Assembly: GCF_035481615.1 (NCBI RefSeq)
Contig: NZ_JAYKOT010000003.1
Location: 1,364,001-1,428,000, forward strand
Reading direction: 5' to 3'
DNA: 64,000 bases
DNA from: Citroniella saccharovorans
Lineage (GTDB): Bacteria > Bacillota > Clostridia > Tissierellales > Peptoniphilaceae
Shown here: piece by piece, positions 34,037 through 43,816 of the stretch
Numbering within the stretch: the first letter of the stretch is position 1
Layout of the letters: every line of letters starts with the position of its first letter
Notes under the pieces: model-generated
Databases searched by the model: none
What the model was told of the DNA's origin: nothing
What the model saw: only the letters and a program-made list of their open reading frames with translations
Translations under genes and position numbers: made by a program

Positions 34037-34981
34037 CTATTTTACATCCTTCCAATCTCTTAGTTCGCCTAAGAAAATATTTTTAATGCTTTCCATAGAA
34101 ATATCATCTATTGAGTTGTTTTTATTTACTATAACAGCTATACCATCTTTAGCCATTGCTTCTCCATGAATTTTTTCAGCTTCCTCAGTTTTTAATTCTC
34201 TTGAAGCCATACCAATATCTAAAGTTCCATCAATTGCTCCTGTAACTCCTGCAGTTGATCCAGTTGGATTTATAGAAACTTCGATATCTTTTTGAACTTC
34301 ATTAAATTTTTCTACGATTTTTTCCATAAGTGGTGTAACTGAAGTTGATCCACCAACAGTAACTTTTCCGCTTAAGCCTTCTTTAGCTTCATAAGCTTTT
34401 GCTGAATCAAGTATTGAAATGAAACCAGATTTTTCAACTATTGGTTGAGCATCGCTTGACATAATAAAATCTACAAGAGCCTTAGCAGGTTCAGAAATTT
34501 CTCCTTCCTTCCACATAATATTGAAAGGTCTAGAAATTTTGTAAGATCCATTTTTAATATCTTCTACAGAAGCTTCAACTCCATCAACCTTTAAAGGTTT
34601 AATAGTATCATTTACAGATCCTAGTGAAATATATCCAATAGCTGTATCATCGCCAGATACTGTAGCTACTACTGCATCTGTTCCATTTTGGATAACAGCT
34701 TCTTGCCAAGTCATATCATTTTTATTTTCATCAATAAGTCCAACAAGTTCTGTAAAAGCTCCTCTTGTTCCAGATCCATCTTCTCTAGATATTACATTTA
34801 TTGTTCCTAGTGAAGAAGTTTCATCCTTCTTTTCTTCCTTATTTTCATCTTTCTTTTCTTCTGTTTTAGTTTCTGTAGTAGTCTTGTTATCTTCAGGAGC
34901 TTTTGTATCATCCTTTTGACATCCAACTACTAAAGCACCTATCATTGCCATTAGTAAAAATAGTTTAAAAAATTTTTTCAT
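34037..34981 (-). CDS. pstS: Phosphate-binding lipoprotein PstS
   Basis: This 314-residue lipoprotein has lipobox VVGC with Cys21. A Lys/Glu/Thr-rich linker (residues about 25-60) leads to two binding lobes. REDGSGTRGAFTEL and GGSTSVTPLMEK are the phosphate-loop motifs. The two motifs appear in the order seen in the 'swapped' PstS proteins of clostridia. The ATG at 34981 has a GAGGTG site upstream. It is first in the operon and preceded by Pho-box-like repeats. Confidence 0.95.
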   Translation of the reverse strand: MKKFFKLFLLMAMIGALVVGCQKDDTKAPEDNKTTTETKTEEKKDENKEEKKDETSSLGTINVISREDGSGTRGAFTELVGLIDENKNDMTWQEAVIQNGTDAVVATVSGDDTAIGYISLGSVNDTIKPLKVDGVEASVEDIKNGSYKISRPFNIMWKEGEISEPAKALVDFIMSSDAQPIVEKSGFISILDSAKAYEAKEGLSGKVTVGGSTSVTPLMEKIVEKFNEVQKDIEVSINPTGSTAGVTGAIDGTLDIGMASRELKTEEAEKIHGEAMAKDGIAVIVNKNNSIDDISMESIKNIFLGELRDWKDVK

Positions 34982-35054
34982 CAAAATCACCTCTAAAATA
35001 TTTTTTGTTCATCCTTATTGTATAGATCAAATGTTAAATACTATCTACTCTAAT

Positions 35055-35141
35055 TGTAAAATCTATGTAAAGTTTAAGAAAAAAGTTCAAAGTTCAAATA
35101 AAAATTTCCCTATATTTTAGACTTTGTTAACTTCTTGTTAG
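35055..35141 (-). promoter_or_regulatory. Pho-box-like direct repeats upstream of pstS
   Basis: On the minus strand TTTACA occurs twice at 11-bp spacing (35055-35060 and 35066-35071). Another pair, TTAACA and CTAACA, also at 11-bp spacing, lies at 35125-35141. PhoP/PhoB boxes in Gram-positive bacteria are TTAACA-like repeats with an 11-bp period. A TATACAAT -10 candidate lies closer to pstS. This fits activation by PhoB under phosphate limitation. Confidence 0.65.
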
Positions 35142-35198
35142 ACTTTTAAAAAAACTCTATTTTTAGCTTTTTCTTTTTTTCTCAATATTAAATCCAAA

Positions 35199-35234
35199 TA
35201 AAAACTGTCCCCATTTATAATAAAATAGGGACAG
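35199..35234 (-). terminator. Terminator after the M29 aminopeptidase gene
   Basis: On the minus strand CTGTCCC and GGGACAG arms pair around an AT-rich loop, followed by TTTTTATTTGG. Confidence 0.8.
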
Positions 35235-35258
35235 TAAAGCTTTTATTTAATTTTATTT

Positions 35259-36495
35259 TTAGATAGCAAAGTTTCCATTTTCAAAAACTTTTACTTCTTC
35301 TCCATCTTCTTTTACACCAACTATTTCAAGGTCTCTAGCTCCAACCATAAAATCAACGTGAATTAAAGAATCATTTACGCCTAGTTCTTTAAGCTCTTCA
35401 TTAGACATATTTTCTCCATTTTCAACGCAAGTTGGATAAGCTTTTCCAAATGCAAAGTGGCAAGAAGCATTTTCATCAAAAAGTGTATTGTAGAATAAAA
35501 CTTTTGAATTATTTATTGGTGAATCATAAGGCACAAGGGCAATTTCTCCAAGAGTATTTGCTCCTTCTCCTTGATTTAACATATCTTTTAAAACTTCTTC
35601 TCCCACTTCAGCCTTGAAGCTAACAACCTTTCCATCCTTAAACTCAAAGGAGAAATTATCAATTATATTTCCTCCATAGGAAAGAGGTTTTGTAGCAACA
35701 AGTTTTCCATCTATTCTTCTACAGTCTGGGCAGGAGAAAACTTCTTCAGTAGGAATATTAGCTATAAAAGTTTGACCCTTAGCGTTTTTTGAATCACCAG
35801 CAATAAACTTGTGGCCCTTTGGAAGTCCAACTGTTAAATTGGTTCCATTTGAGGACTTATATATAAGTCTATCAAATTGCATTTCATTTAACCAATCAGC
35901 ATGTTTTGCCATTGTGTCAAGGTGGTCTCTCCATTTCTGAACAGGGTCATCTTCGTCCATCCTAGTTACGAAAAATATCTTTTCCCAAAGCTTTCTAACA
36001 GCTTCTTCTTCATCTAAGTCAGGAAAAACTTTTTTTTGCCCAAGCCTTAGTAGAAGCTCCGGCAACGCACCAAGATACAATATCATTCATAGTGTATTTC
36101 ATAGTATCTTTTAAGGCAAGTCCAAAAGCCCTATTGCTAGCTTCAATCTTTTCACTATCTATGCCCTTTAAAAGTTCTGGATTACCTCCAGTTATAGAAA
36201 TTCTTCCGTAGCCTTCTTCCCCTGCATACTTAGCCTTTTGAACTATATAATCTGGAACTTCAGATAAAGACTCTTTACTTTCATTTTCAAAATTCATTCT
36301 AATAATAGATTCATCTGAAATATCAACAACAACTTTTTCTGCCCCAAGTTCATACAAATTTTTTACAATAAGTCTTGCAAATTCTATAGTTTCTGTGCTA
36401 GTTCTTATCATAATCTTATTTCCCTTTTGGCATCCTATACCAACCTCACTGATAAGTTTAGCATAGTCATTTAATTTTTCTTCAAATGTTTTCAT
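35259..36495 (-). pseudogene. M29-family aminopeptidase (AmpS/PepS type), frameshifted
   Basis: The N-terminal frame (from the ATG at 36495) ends in AWAKKSFS and the C-terminal frame ends at 35259. Removing one base from the A8 run (minus strand, 36030-36037) joins AWAKK to VFPDLDEEEAV and gives 411 residues, the normal size for M29 metallo-aminopeptidases. Late segments such as ALVPYDSPINNS, NASCHFAFGKAYP and LIHVDFMVG contain the expected metal-ligand region (Glu/His/Asp). These enzymes trim N-terminal residues from peptides in the cytoplasm. Unless corrected by slippage or resequencing, the enzyme is inactive. Confidence 0.88.
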
Positions 36496-36595
36496 ATATA
36501 TAACCTCCTTTTTTACTATTATAACACAAAGCTTTTAATATATGTTATTATATTAATATAGAAATTAATTCATAAGTAAAAGGGAGGATTATACT

Positions 36596-38380
36596 ATGGA
36601 AGTTAAAAAAAGAGAAGAAATTGATGATTCTTTAAAATGGAACTTAGAAGATTTGGCTAAAGATTTTGCTGAAGTAGATGAAAGACTTGAAAAATTAGAA
36701 AAATCAACTGAAGAATTTATTTCAAATTACAAGGGAAAAATTGTAGATGAAGATATCTTTTTAAAAGCCACCGAGATAACAGAAAAAATCTATATCGAGA
36801 TGTCTCTTTTGGGTTCAAGAGTAGCTCTAGAAGTTGAAGCAGATATGACAAATGAAGAGTCTATAATAAATTTGCAAAAAGTAAGTTCAATACTCCACCA
36901 AATAGAGACAAAAATTAGCTTTTTTGATTCTGAAATTGCAAAATTAGATGATAAAATCTTAGATAAGGCAGGAGAAAAAGATAAGAGCCTAAAAAAATAT
37001 ATAGAAGATATAAAAAGAGAAAAGAAACATAAACTCGGAGAAGAAGCAGAACTAGTTATCAAAACTCTTGAAGAATCTTTTCAGATTCCTTATAATTCAT
37101 ACAATATGGCAAAAAATACCGATATGAAATTTGGGGAATTTAAGGCAAATGGTAAAGATTATCCACTTTCCTACAACCAATTTGAAAACTTTTATGAATA
37201 TGAAAAAGATACATCTGTTAGAAGAGAAGCCTACAAGGCATTTCATGAAAAACTAGAAGATTATAAAAATGTAACAGCTTCTATCTACCTTAACCATTTA
37301 AAAACAGAAAAGGCCCTAGGAAAATTAAGAGGCTTCCCATCAACAATAGACTATCTTCTATTCCCACAAGAAGTAAGTCCCGATCTTTACAATAGACAGC
37401 TTGATGTGATTATGGAGAAGTTAGCTCCACATATGAGAAAGTATGCTTCAATCATAAAAAGAGCTTATGGACTTGACAAGATGACTCTTGCAGATATAAA
37501 GCTTGACCCTTATGGAAAAGAAAAGAAGGTAAATTTAGAAGACTGTAAAAATTATATTCTCGAAGGCCTAAGTGCATTTGGCGAAGACTACAAAGCCATG
37601 CTAAAAGAAGCTTTTGAAAATAGGTGGATAGATTTGGCAAATAATATAGGAAAATCAACAGGTGCATTTTGCTCCTCACCTTACGGGTCCCACTCCTACA
37701 TCCTATCTTCATTTAGTGGACTTATGTCTGACTGCCTAACCCTATCACACGAACTTGGCCACGCAGGAGCATCTTACTATTCAAATAAAGAGCAAAGACT
37801 ATTTTCATCTGATCCTTCTATGTACTTTGTTGAAGCTCCATCTACTGCTAATGAAATAATAATGGAACTTTTCCTTTTAAAAAATGCAAAGACAGACGAA
37901 GATAGGGCTTGGGTACTAGCACAAATAATCTCAAAAACCTACTTCCACAACTTTGTAACTCACTTTATGGAAGGATATTACCAAAGAGAAGTCTACAAGA
38001 TGCTCGATAGTAACGAAGCAATAACAGCTGACACTCTATCAAAAGTTTTCAAAGAAACGCTTGAAAAATTCTGGGCAGATAGCCTTGAAATACCTGAAGG
38101 GGCAGAGCTTACTTGGATGAGACAGCCTCACTACTATATGGGACTTTATCCTTACACATATTCAGCTGGACTTACTATAGGAACTAAAGTTGCCTTAAAT
38201 ATTGATAAGGATCCTTCCTATGCAAAAGTATGGATTGATACCTTAAAACTTGGTGCCTACTATGACCCTATGGGACTAGCAAAGGCTAGCGGAGTAGATA
38301 TCTCAACAGATAAACCTCTTACAGAAGTTATAGAATTTATTGGAAAAGTAATCGACGAGCTTGATAAGCTAATAAAATAA
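36596..38380 (+). CDS. pepF: Oligoendopeptidase F (M3 family)
   Basis: This 594-residue cytoplasmic zinc metallopeptidase cleaves short peptides. The zinc site is HELGH in LSHELGHAGASYY, with the third ligand Glu in FVEAPSTANEI. The long helical N-terminal half and the C-terminal MRQPHYYMGLYPYTYSAGL are typical of PepF. The ATG at 36596 follows GGGAGGA. It is divergent from the M29 aminopeptidase gene with 100 bp between, and both act on peptides. Confidence 0.96.
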   Translation: MEVKKREEIDDSLKWNLEDLAKDFAEVDERLEKLEKSTEEFISNYKGKIVDEDIFLKATEITEKIYIEMSLLGSRVALEVEADMTNEESIINLQKVSSILHQIETKISFFDSEIAKLDDKILDKAGEKDKSLKKYIEDIKREKKHKLGEEAELVIKTLEESFQIPYNSYNMAKNTDMKFGEFKANGKDYPLSYNQFENFYEYEKDTSVRREAYKAFHEKLEDYKNVTASIYLNHLKTEKALGKLRGFPSTIDYLLFPQEVSPDLYNRQLDVIMEKLAPHMRKYASIIKRAYGLDKMTLADIKLDPYGKEKKVNLEDCKNYILEGLSAFGEDYKAMLKEAFENRWIDLANNIGKSTGAFCSSPYGSHSYILSSFSGLMSDCLTLSHELGHAGASYYSNKEQRLFSSDPSMYFVEAPSTANEIIMELFLLKNAKTDEDRAWVLAQIISKTYFHNFVTHFMEGYYQREVYKMLDSNEAITADTLSKVFKETLEKFWADSLEIPEGAELTWMRQPHYYMGLYPYTYSAGLTIGTKVALNIDKDPSYAKVWIDTLKLGAYYDPMGLAKASGVDISTDKPLTEVIEFIGKVIDELDKLIK

Positions 38381-38397
38381 AAATTAAATCAATAAAA

Positions 38398-38430
38398 AAA
38401 GCTTCCAGCTTGGAAGCTTTTTCTTTACCT
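38398..38430 (+). terminator. Terminator after pepF
   Basis: AAAGCTTCCA and TGGAAGCTTT pair around a 3-base loop, followed by TTCTTT. The right arm is the start of the 167-bp direct repeat and is found again at 41313. Confidence 0.85.
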
Positions 38431-38575
38431 AAACTAAAATATTTTTCACTTTATCCTTATCTTAAGATATAAGAAAGCTTTTCTTAAAATTTTGTATTTT
38501 AACGAAGGCTTTTTTTAATTAATTTCCCAAATCTACTAATTTTTTCTCAAAACTTTTTTTAGCTAAAATCTTAAA
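38409..38575 (+). repeat. Left copy of a 167-bp direct repeat flanking the R-M island
   Basis: This segment is repeated at 41313-41479 with constant offset 2904 and only a few mismatches, no gaps. On the minus strand it contains the last 14 codons and stop of the ABC-2 permease gene (reading ARKSFEKKLVDLGN in the intact right copy and AKKSFEKKLVDLGN here). It is therefore a displaced piece of that gene's 3' end. Confidence 0.93.
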
Positions 38576-38653
38576 AACAATAATCAAGTTGTAGAATATG
38601 GTATAATATTATAGAAAAAATGTATAAAGTAGAAGATTTATTTGAGGTGGATT

Positions 38654-38869
38654 ATGGGATTTTCCTATGACAAATTATGGAAAAAATTAATAGATGAAAA
38701 AATGAATAAACTAGACCTACAAAATGCCATAAACACAACTCCACATACCATAGCTAAAATGGGACGAGATGAAAATGTTAGTATGGAAATACTTGGCAGA
38801 ATTTGTAGGTATTTTAAATGTGATATATCTGAGATTTTAGAATACAGAATAAATAGTGAGGTAAAATAA
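38654..38869 (+). CDS. Small Xre-type HTH regulator of the R-M operon (controller-like)
   Basis: This 71-residue Cro/C1-type helix-turn-helix protein contains KLDLQNAINTTPHTIAKMGR (helix-turn-helix) and the terminal GRICRYFKCDISEILEY typical of short HTH regulators. The ATG at 38654 has GAGGTGG upstream. It is first of three tightly packed genes before the methylase and endonuclease, the place of C (controller) proteins in type II systems. An extended -10 TGGTATAAT (38599-38607) lies upstream. Confidence 0.8.
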   Translation: MGFSYDKLWKKLIDEKMNKLDLQNAINTTPHTIAKMGRDENVSMEILGRICRYFKCDISEILEYRINSEVK

Positions 38870-38871
38870 GC

Positions 38872-39774
38872 ATGGATTTAAGAGAATTCGAATTTTATGA
38901 AAATGAAAACTCATTAGTTATTAATGGTGATGCTTTAGATGTATTAAAAGCAATTGAATCGAATAGCATAGATTTAATTTTCGCAGATCCTCCATACGGG
39001 ATTGGTAAAGATTTTGGTAATTCTAGCGATTTCTTTAATAATTCAGGAGAATATTTTAATTGGTGTAAGCTATGGATTGATGAATGTATGAGAATTTTAA
39101 GTAAGAAAGGAGTAATGTATTTTATGTCATCAACACAGTATATGCCGATTCTTGATACTTATGTTGATAAAAAATATTATGTTATAAATAGGATTGTTTG
39201 GACTTATGATTCATCAGGCGTACAACCAAAAAATAAGTTTGGCTCTAATTACGAACCTATACTTATGATTACTCATGATAAGAATACAAAATATAAATTT
39301 TATAGAGAGAATATTATGATTGAAGCAAAAACTGGTGCTCAAAGAAAATTGATTGATTATAGAAAGACTCCTCCTCAACCATACAACACTAAAAAAGTAC
39401 CAGGAAATGTATGGGAGTTTCCAAGAGTAAGATATAGAATGGAGGAATATGAAAATCATCCTACACAAAAGCCTGAGTTATTATTAGAACGAATAATCTT
39501 ATCAGCAACAAAACCTGGGGATATTGTTTTAGATCCTTTCAGTGGCAGTTTTACAACTTCTGCAGTTGCAAATAGATTAGGTAGAAAATCAATAGGAATA
39601 GAACTCAATCATGAATACTTTAAAATTGGTTTAAGAAGAGCTGGCATAACTAAAGAATATAAAGGTGAAATATTGAAAAAAGATAGATCTAGAAAAACAA
39701 AAAATAAGTCTAAGCAGGATCATATTGACGAAATTAATAAAGAAGAAGGAAATGTTCAGTTAAATATGTTTTAG
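38872..39774 (+). CDS. Type II DNA methyltransferase (N6-adenine or N4-cytosine, beta class)
   Basis: This 300-residue methyltransferase has catalytic motif IV DPPY (IFADPPYGIGKDFG) before the SAM-binding motif I region LDPFSGSFTT, with HPTQKP preceding. That order defines the beta class, and DPPY indicates amino-group methylation of A or C. The C-terminal tail is very basic (KKDRSRKTKNKSK). Two bases separate it from the regulator's stop. It protects host sites from the downstream endonuclease; the recognition sequence cannot be read from the protein. Confidence 0.92.
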   Translation: MDLREFEFYENENSLVINGDALDVLKAIESNSIDLIFADPPYGIGKDFGNSSDFFNNSGEYFNWCKLWIDECMRILSKKGVMYFMSSTQYMPILDTYVDKKYYVINRIVWTYDSSGVQPKNKFGSNYEPILMITHDKNTKYKFYRENIMIEAKTGAQRKLIDYRKTPPQPYNTKKVPGNVWEFPRVRYRMEEYENHPTQKPELLLERIILSATKPGDIVLDPFSGSFTTSAVANRLGRKSIGIELNHEYFKIGLRRAGITKEYKGEILKKDRSRKTKNKSKQDHIDEINKEEGNVQLNMF

Positions 39775-39783
39775 AGGTGTTTA

Positions 39784-40881
39784 ATGAAAGAATTTATAAA
39801 ATCAATATTAAATGACGAGCTAGCAGATGAAATAAGCAATAAAAGGGTTGAAAGTGTAGAAATATTTTTCAATAAGTCCCAACTAATACAATATTTTGAT
39901 TATAAGATGGGAGCTATTTACGGTAATTCTAAATCTCGAAGAAGCCTTGCTAATATCTATGCAATTTACTCCATACTTTATTTTTATACTAATGATTTTT
40001 TTAATAGACCAGAAGAATATAGAGGTTTTACTGGATATGAATATATGAAATTATTTAATTTTTATAGAAGTTTATATGGTGGAGAAAAACTACAAAATCA
40101 TGCACTTAACTCTCGTGTAAATGGTGAGTTTGAAAATAAATTCAAAAAGACAAATCAAGAACAATTAATTATTATAAATGATGGTAAGTATTTAATTCAT
40201 ATAGATTATTTATATGTCGATGGTTTTGATATTGGAAAAATTTGTAGTAGAATCTGCGAAGAATATATAAGTATATTAAAATTAAAAGATAATAAACTTG
40301 TTTCTGATATTAATGAATTGATTTCTCTTAAAAATTACAGCGATAAAAAAGATAAAATATCTGAATTCTTGGTATCGGATTCAGAAGCTAGAATTTTTGA
40401 AATAATATCATATGCAATTTTAAAAAATCATTATAGTAATATTGAAGTGTATTTTGGTTATAGCATGGATTCGTTAGTGAAAGAACAACTAACTCTATAT
40501 AAAACTGGAAGAACAAATGCAAACGATGGTGGAATAGATTTTGTTATGAAACCTTTGGGAAGATTTTTTCAGGTTACAGAAGTAGACGTATATAATAAAT
40601 ATTTACTTGATATTGATAAGGTTATGCATTATCCAGTTACATTTGTTGTAAAAACAACACGTTTATCTCAAGAAATATATGATGATTTAAAAAAATATAT
40701 AAATATTAGAGCAAACGGCATGAAGGTAATAATTGATAGATATAATAAAGCTATTGAAGAAATAATTACAATTAATGAACTGAAAAAATGGTTATATAAT
40801 TTAAATTCGAATGAAATTGACTGCTTATTAAGAGATATAGACTTATACTATAAACTCGAGTTAAATATACCTTTGTCATAA
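39784..40881 (+). CDS. Probable type II restriction endonuclease
   Basis: This 365-residue protein has no family I can name. It follows the methylase by 9 bases with its own AGAGGTG site, the usual cognate arrangement. Near residue 245, GRTNANDGGIDFVMK followed by GRFFQVTEVD resembles a PD-(D/E)XK nuclease core (Asp, then hydrophobic strand with Gln/Glu), though the usual Lys is not obvious. Composition is rich in Tyr, Lys, Ile and Asn. The endonuclease role is inferred mainly from context. Confidence 0.75.
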   Translation: MKEFIKSILNDELADEISNKRVESVEIFFNKSQLIQYFDYKMGAIYGNSKSRRSLANIYAIYSILYFYTNDFFNRPEEYRGFTGYEYMKLFNFYRSLYGGEKLQNHALNSRVNGEFENKFKKTNQEQLIIINDGKYLIHIDYLYVDGFDIGKICSRICEEYISILKLKDNKLVSDINELISLKNYSDKKDKISEFLVSDSEARIFEIISYAILKNHYSNIEVYFGYSMDSLVKEQLTLYKTGRTNANDGGIDFVMKPLGRFFQVTEVDVYNKYLLDIDKVMHYPVTFVVKTTRLSQEIYDDLKKYINIRANGMKVIIDRYNKAIEEIITINELKKWLYNLNSNEIDCLLRDIDLYYKLELNIPLS

Positions 40882-41001
40882 TACTTGCAAAATAAATATT
40901 GAGGTTAAACAAATGATAGCGTTGACTGTTTAGAGAAAGTTTTAAATTATATGCTAAAATAATATTAGCATCAAAAATCCTTGGTCTTAGGTATATTAAG
41001 A

Positions 41002-41035
41002 GGCTATGAGCATTAAACTCATAGCCTTTTCTCTT
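41002..41035 (+). terminator. Terminator of the R-M operon
   Basis: A perfect 9-bp stem GGCTATGAG/CTCATAGCC with a 7-base loop is followed by TTTTCTCTT. It lies 120 bp after the endonuclease stop. Confidence 0.9.
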
Positions 41036-41095
41036 GCCACTTAAAGACTCCCTGATTAAGATTTTTCTAAAATCCCTAATTCAATGAGCCTTTTG

Positions 41096-41309
41096 GAAGC
41101 TTTCAAGTTATTGACAAAGTAGCAAAATCCAAAAGTTAGCTTTCTATACGAAAGAAATTGTAAGAAATTTAAATTGAAATAATCCGCCCGTAAATCGCAC
41201 TGTTTGAGCGTTAGCGAGCTATCGATTTACAGGATTATGAGATTTAAAATTTCTCAATTTCTGCAGTCGGATAAGCGTTTTTGGATTTTGTCTACACTCT
41301 GAAAGCTTC
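41096..41309. mobile_element. 214-bp imperfect palindrome (MITE-like) at the right end of the R-M island
   Basis: The ends are perfect 9-bp inverted repeats (GAAGCTTTC at 41096-41104, GAAAGCTTC at 41301-41309). Moving inward, CAAAATCCAAAA, AGAAATTG, GAAATTT, ATAATCC and GTAAATCG all have their complements in order in the right arm. A central loop of about 25 bases contains GAGCGTTAGCGAG. It ends 3 bases before the right direct repeat. It has no ORF. A miniature inverted-repeat element or a long-stem RNA are both possible. Confidence 0.65.
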
Positions 41310-41312
41310 GAC

Positions 41313-41479
41313 CTTGGAAGCTTTTTCTTTACCTAAACTAAAATATTTTTCACTTTATCCTTATCTTAAGATATAAGAAAGCTTTCCTTAAAATTTTGTA
41401 TTTTAACGAAAGCTTTTTTTAATTAATTTCCCAAATCTACTAATTTTTTCTCAAAACTTTTTCTAGCTAAAAATTTTAA
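41313..41479 (+). repeat. Right copy of the 167-bp direct repeat flanking the R-M island
   Basis: It matches 38409-38575. This copy lies in its original setting: it holds the intact 3' end of the minus-strand ABC-2 permease gene (stop at 41423) and the terminator region shared with pepF. Hence the left copy is the duplicated one. Confidence 0.93.
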
Positions 41480-43104
41480 AATAAAAATTAAAATAATATG
41501 AATAAGTAAATATATTCCACCTATTATTTGAAAATCTTCAAAGCTATCTCCTATATTTTCTATGATATTAGGCAGTACAAATATTAAAGAAAAAATATAG
41601 GCAAATAGGATTAAAGCCATTATAAAAGAAGCATTTGATCTTTTAATCGCCTGAGCTGGATTATCCCAGTCTAGTTTTACAAACCTACTCCCGATAAATA
41701 GTCCTAGGTAATTTGTATAGAGAATTCCTACACCGACCCCAAGCAAAAGTCCTATTATCACAAAAGGTTCCCTAAATAAAAATATAGATACCACAATAAT
41801 AGGCAAAACATTGAAAAGAGAAATAAAGAAAGATGCCTTTATTCTTCCCCTAATCTGATCTTTTGAACTAATTGGAAGAGATTTTACCAGCCAAATATGT
41901 TTTCCCTCCCTAGTAAGTGAGCTGTAGGCGCTTTGCCCTTGGATGCTTACAAAAATCGTAAGTGTAAGATAAATAAAAGAAGAAAGAAGAACTTTTGCTC
42001 CCATACTCATCATACTTAAAAATTTATATAGATCATTTAAAACTGAACTAAATTCTAATCTTTCACCGCCTGCAATAAATGGAACTACTATAAAAATTAT
42101 CATCATAAGTCCATAAATAGCTATATTCATAAGATAAACTGGAGTTTTAAATATTTCAGAAATCTCCTTTTTTGCAATTAAATTAGAAATATTTGTCCTG
42201 GCAAATTTTTCGCCTCTTTTTTTCTTACCTATTCCCTCACTTCCTGAAATAGCCCCCTGAACCATAGGCCTTGATCCAAGTTTTACAGAAATAAATACTA
42301 AAAATACAGTTAAAATAATCTGACCTAGAAAATATAAAACATTTTGTCCTATACCTAGATTAGAATCTAGACCCTTGGAAAATAAAAATATATTGGCAAA
42401 TAAGGTCTTTAAAAAAATATTTGAACTTAAATCCCCTATCCTTTCCATAAAAATACTGGCAAATTTTTGCTTAAATATAAACTGTGCAGAAAATGAAAAT
42501 ACCATAATAAGTACAAAGCCTAAAATCTGAAGAATATTTTTAACAGACTTAAACCTATTTATATATTTCATTATCCAAACAATTACAAGCTGAAGAACAC
42601 TTACAGTAGATATGACAATTAAAAAGCCTGAAATAATCACATTTACCAAATAAAAACTAGAAAGGCCCTGCCTTATATAAAAAATTCCAATAGGAATCGT
42701 AACAGCAAGTGATACAAGTACTCCAAAACTTTGAGATACAATTAGCTTAGATAAATACATATCCTCTTCTCTTATAGGAAGTCTAAGCATTATCTCAAGA
42801 TCCTTTGAATAATAAATACTTGAAATAATCATAGCCAATGAGAAAAGTAGGGTAATCATAAATATACTTATGCCGTAGCTAAGATTAACTACAAACTTGC
42901 CACTTAACTTATAAACTGACTCCAGCGAACTTGAAATCATAATGGCAAAAAAAGAACTGCATAAAATATAAGAACCCCATAGCCAAAAATAGAAGCCAAA
43001 AATCTATTTCTAGTCTTTTTATCTTTTAGTGCAGCCTTCGGGTTTAATATCGCCCCATAACTTACTGCAAAATCCTTTTTTAAAATATTAATTAGACTCT
43101 TCAT
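41423..43104 (-). pseudogene. ABC-2 permease, about 560 residues, frameshifted near the start
   Basis: The gene starts at the ATG 43104 (MKSLINILKKDF), overlapping the ATPase gene by 17 bases. The first frame ends at 42937 after AVLFLPL. Adding one base to the T7 run on the minus strand (42947-42953) continues into AIMISSSLESVYKL and gives 560 residues. The protein has about twelve membrane segments and a conserved SLTREGKHIWLVKSLPIS loop of the TIGR-type large ABC-2 permeases. Unlike the other broken genes, this one lacks a base instead of having an extra one. Its last codons lie in the direct repeat of the R-M island. Confidence 0.82.
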
Positions 43105-43816
43105 CTGTAAGCTCCAAGAATATTTTTTCAAGGCTGCCTTCATCTTTTGCCTTTTCCTTTAAGTCCTCAAGACTTCCAACAGTAATAAGTTTTCCCTTAT
43201 TTATAATAGCTATAGTGTCACATAAATTTTCTGCAACTTCCATAACATGAGTTGAGAAAAATACACTCTTACCCCTATCGCACCTCTCCCTCATTATCTT
43301 TTTCAAATTGTAAGAGCTTTTAGCATCAAGCCCAACCATAGGTTCATCTAGTATCAAAATATCAGGATCCACAATAAGAGCCCCAATTAAAGTTATCTTT
43401 TGCTTCATACCGTGAGAATAAGACTCGATATAAGCTGAAAGATCATTTTCTATTTCAAAAATCTTAGCATATTCCATAGACCTTTTCTCTATTTCCTCAC
43501 TAGCTAGACCGTAGCTTTTTCCTATAAAGCTTAGGTAGAACTTCCCAGTCATTTTCTCGTAGATATCTGGATTATCTGGAACATAGGAAATTTTTTTCTT
43601 GGCAGATATTGGGTCCTTTAGTCTATCCACTCCTCCCACCATAATCTTTCCCTCGTCTGGACTTAAAAGCCCAGTAATCATCTTTATAGTAGTTGATTTT
43701 CCTGCTCCATTTGGACCAAGAAAACCAAAAATTTCCCCATCATTTACCTTAAAACTTACATTATCAACAGCTAGCTTCGCTCCAAATTTTTTAGTCAAAT
43801 TTATAACTTCAATCAT
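43088..43816 (-). CDS. ABC transporter ATP-binding protein
   Basis: This 242-residue ATPase has Walker A GPNGAGKST, signature YSHGMKQK, Walker B ILILDEPMVGLD and the switch His in STHVMEV. It forms a transporter with the overlapping downstream permease. A GGGGGAAG site precedes the ATG at 43816. The substrate is unknown; DrrA/YhaQ-like ATPases serve diverse exporters. Confidence 0.92.
   Translation of the reverse strand: MIEVINLTKKFGAKLAVDNVSFKVNDGEIFGFLGPNGAGKSTTIKMITGLLSPDEGKIMVGGVDRLKDPISAKKKISYVPDNPDIYEKMTGKFYLSFIGKSYGLASEEIEKRSMEYAKIFEIENDLSAYIESYSHGMKQKITLIGALIVDPDILILDEPMVGLDAKSSYNLKKIMRERCDRGKSVFFSTHVMEVAENLCDTIAIINKGKLITVGSLEDLKEKAKDEGSLEKIFLELTDEESN

Noticed and set aside
38409..41479. 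R-M island as a transposon carrying terminal inverted repeats
   Set aside because: The flanking 167-bp copies are direct, contain host gene sequence, and no transposase is present. The palindrome lies only at the right end.
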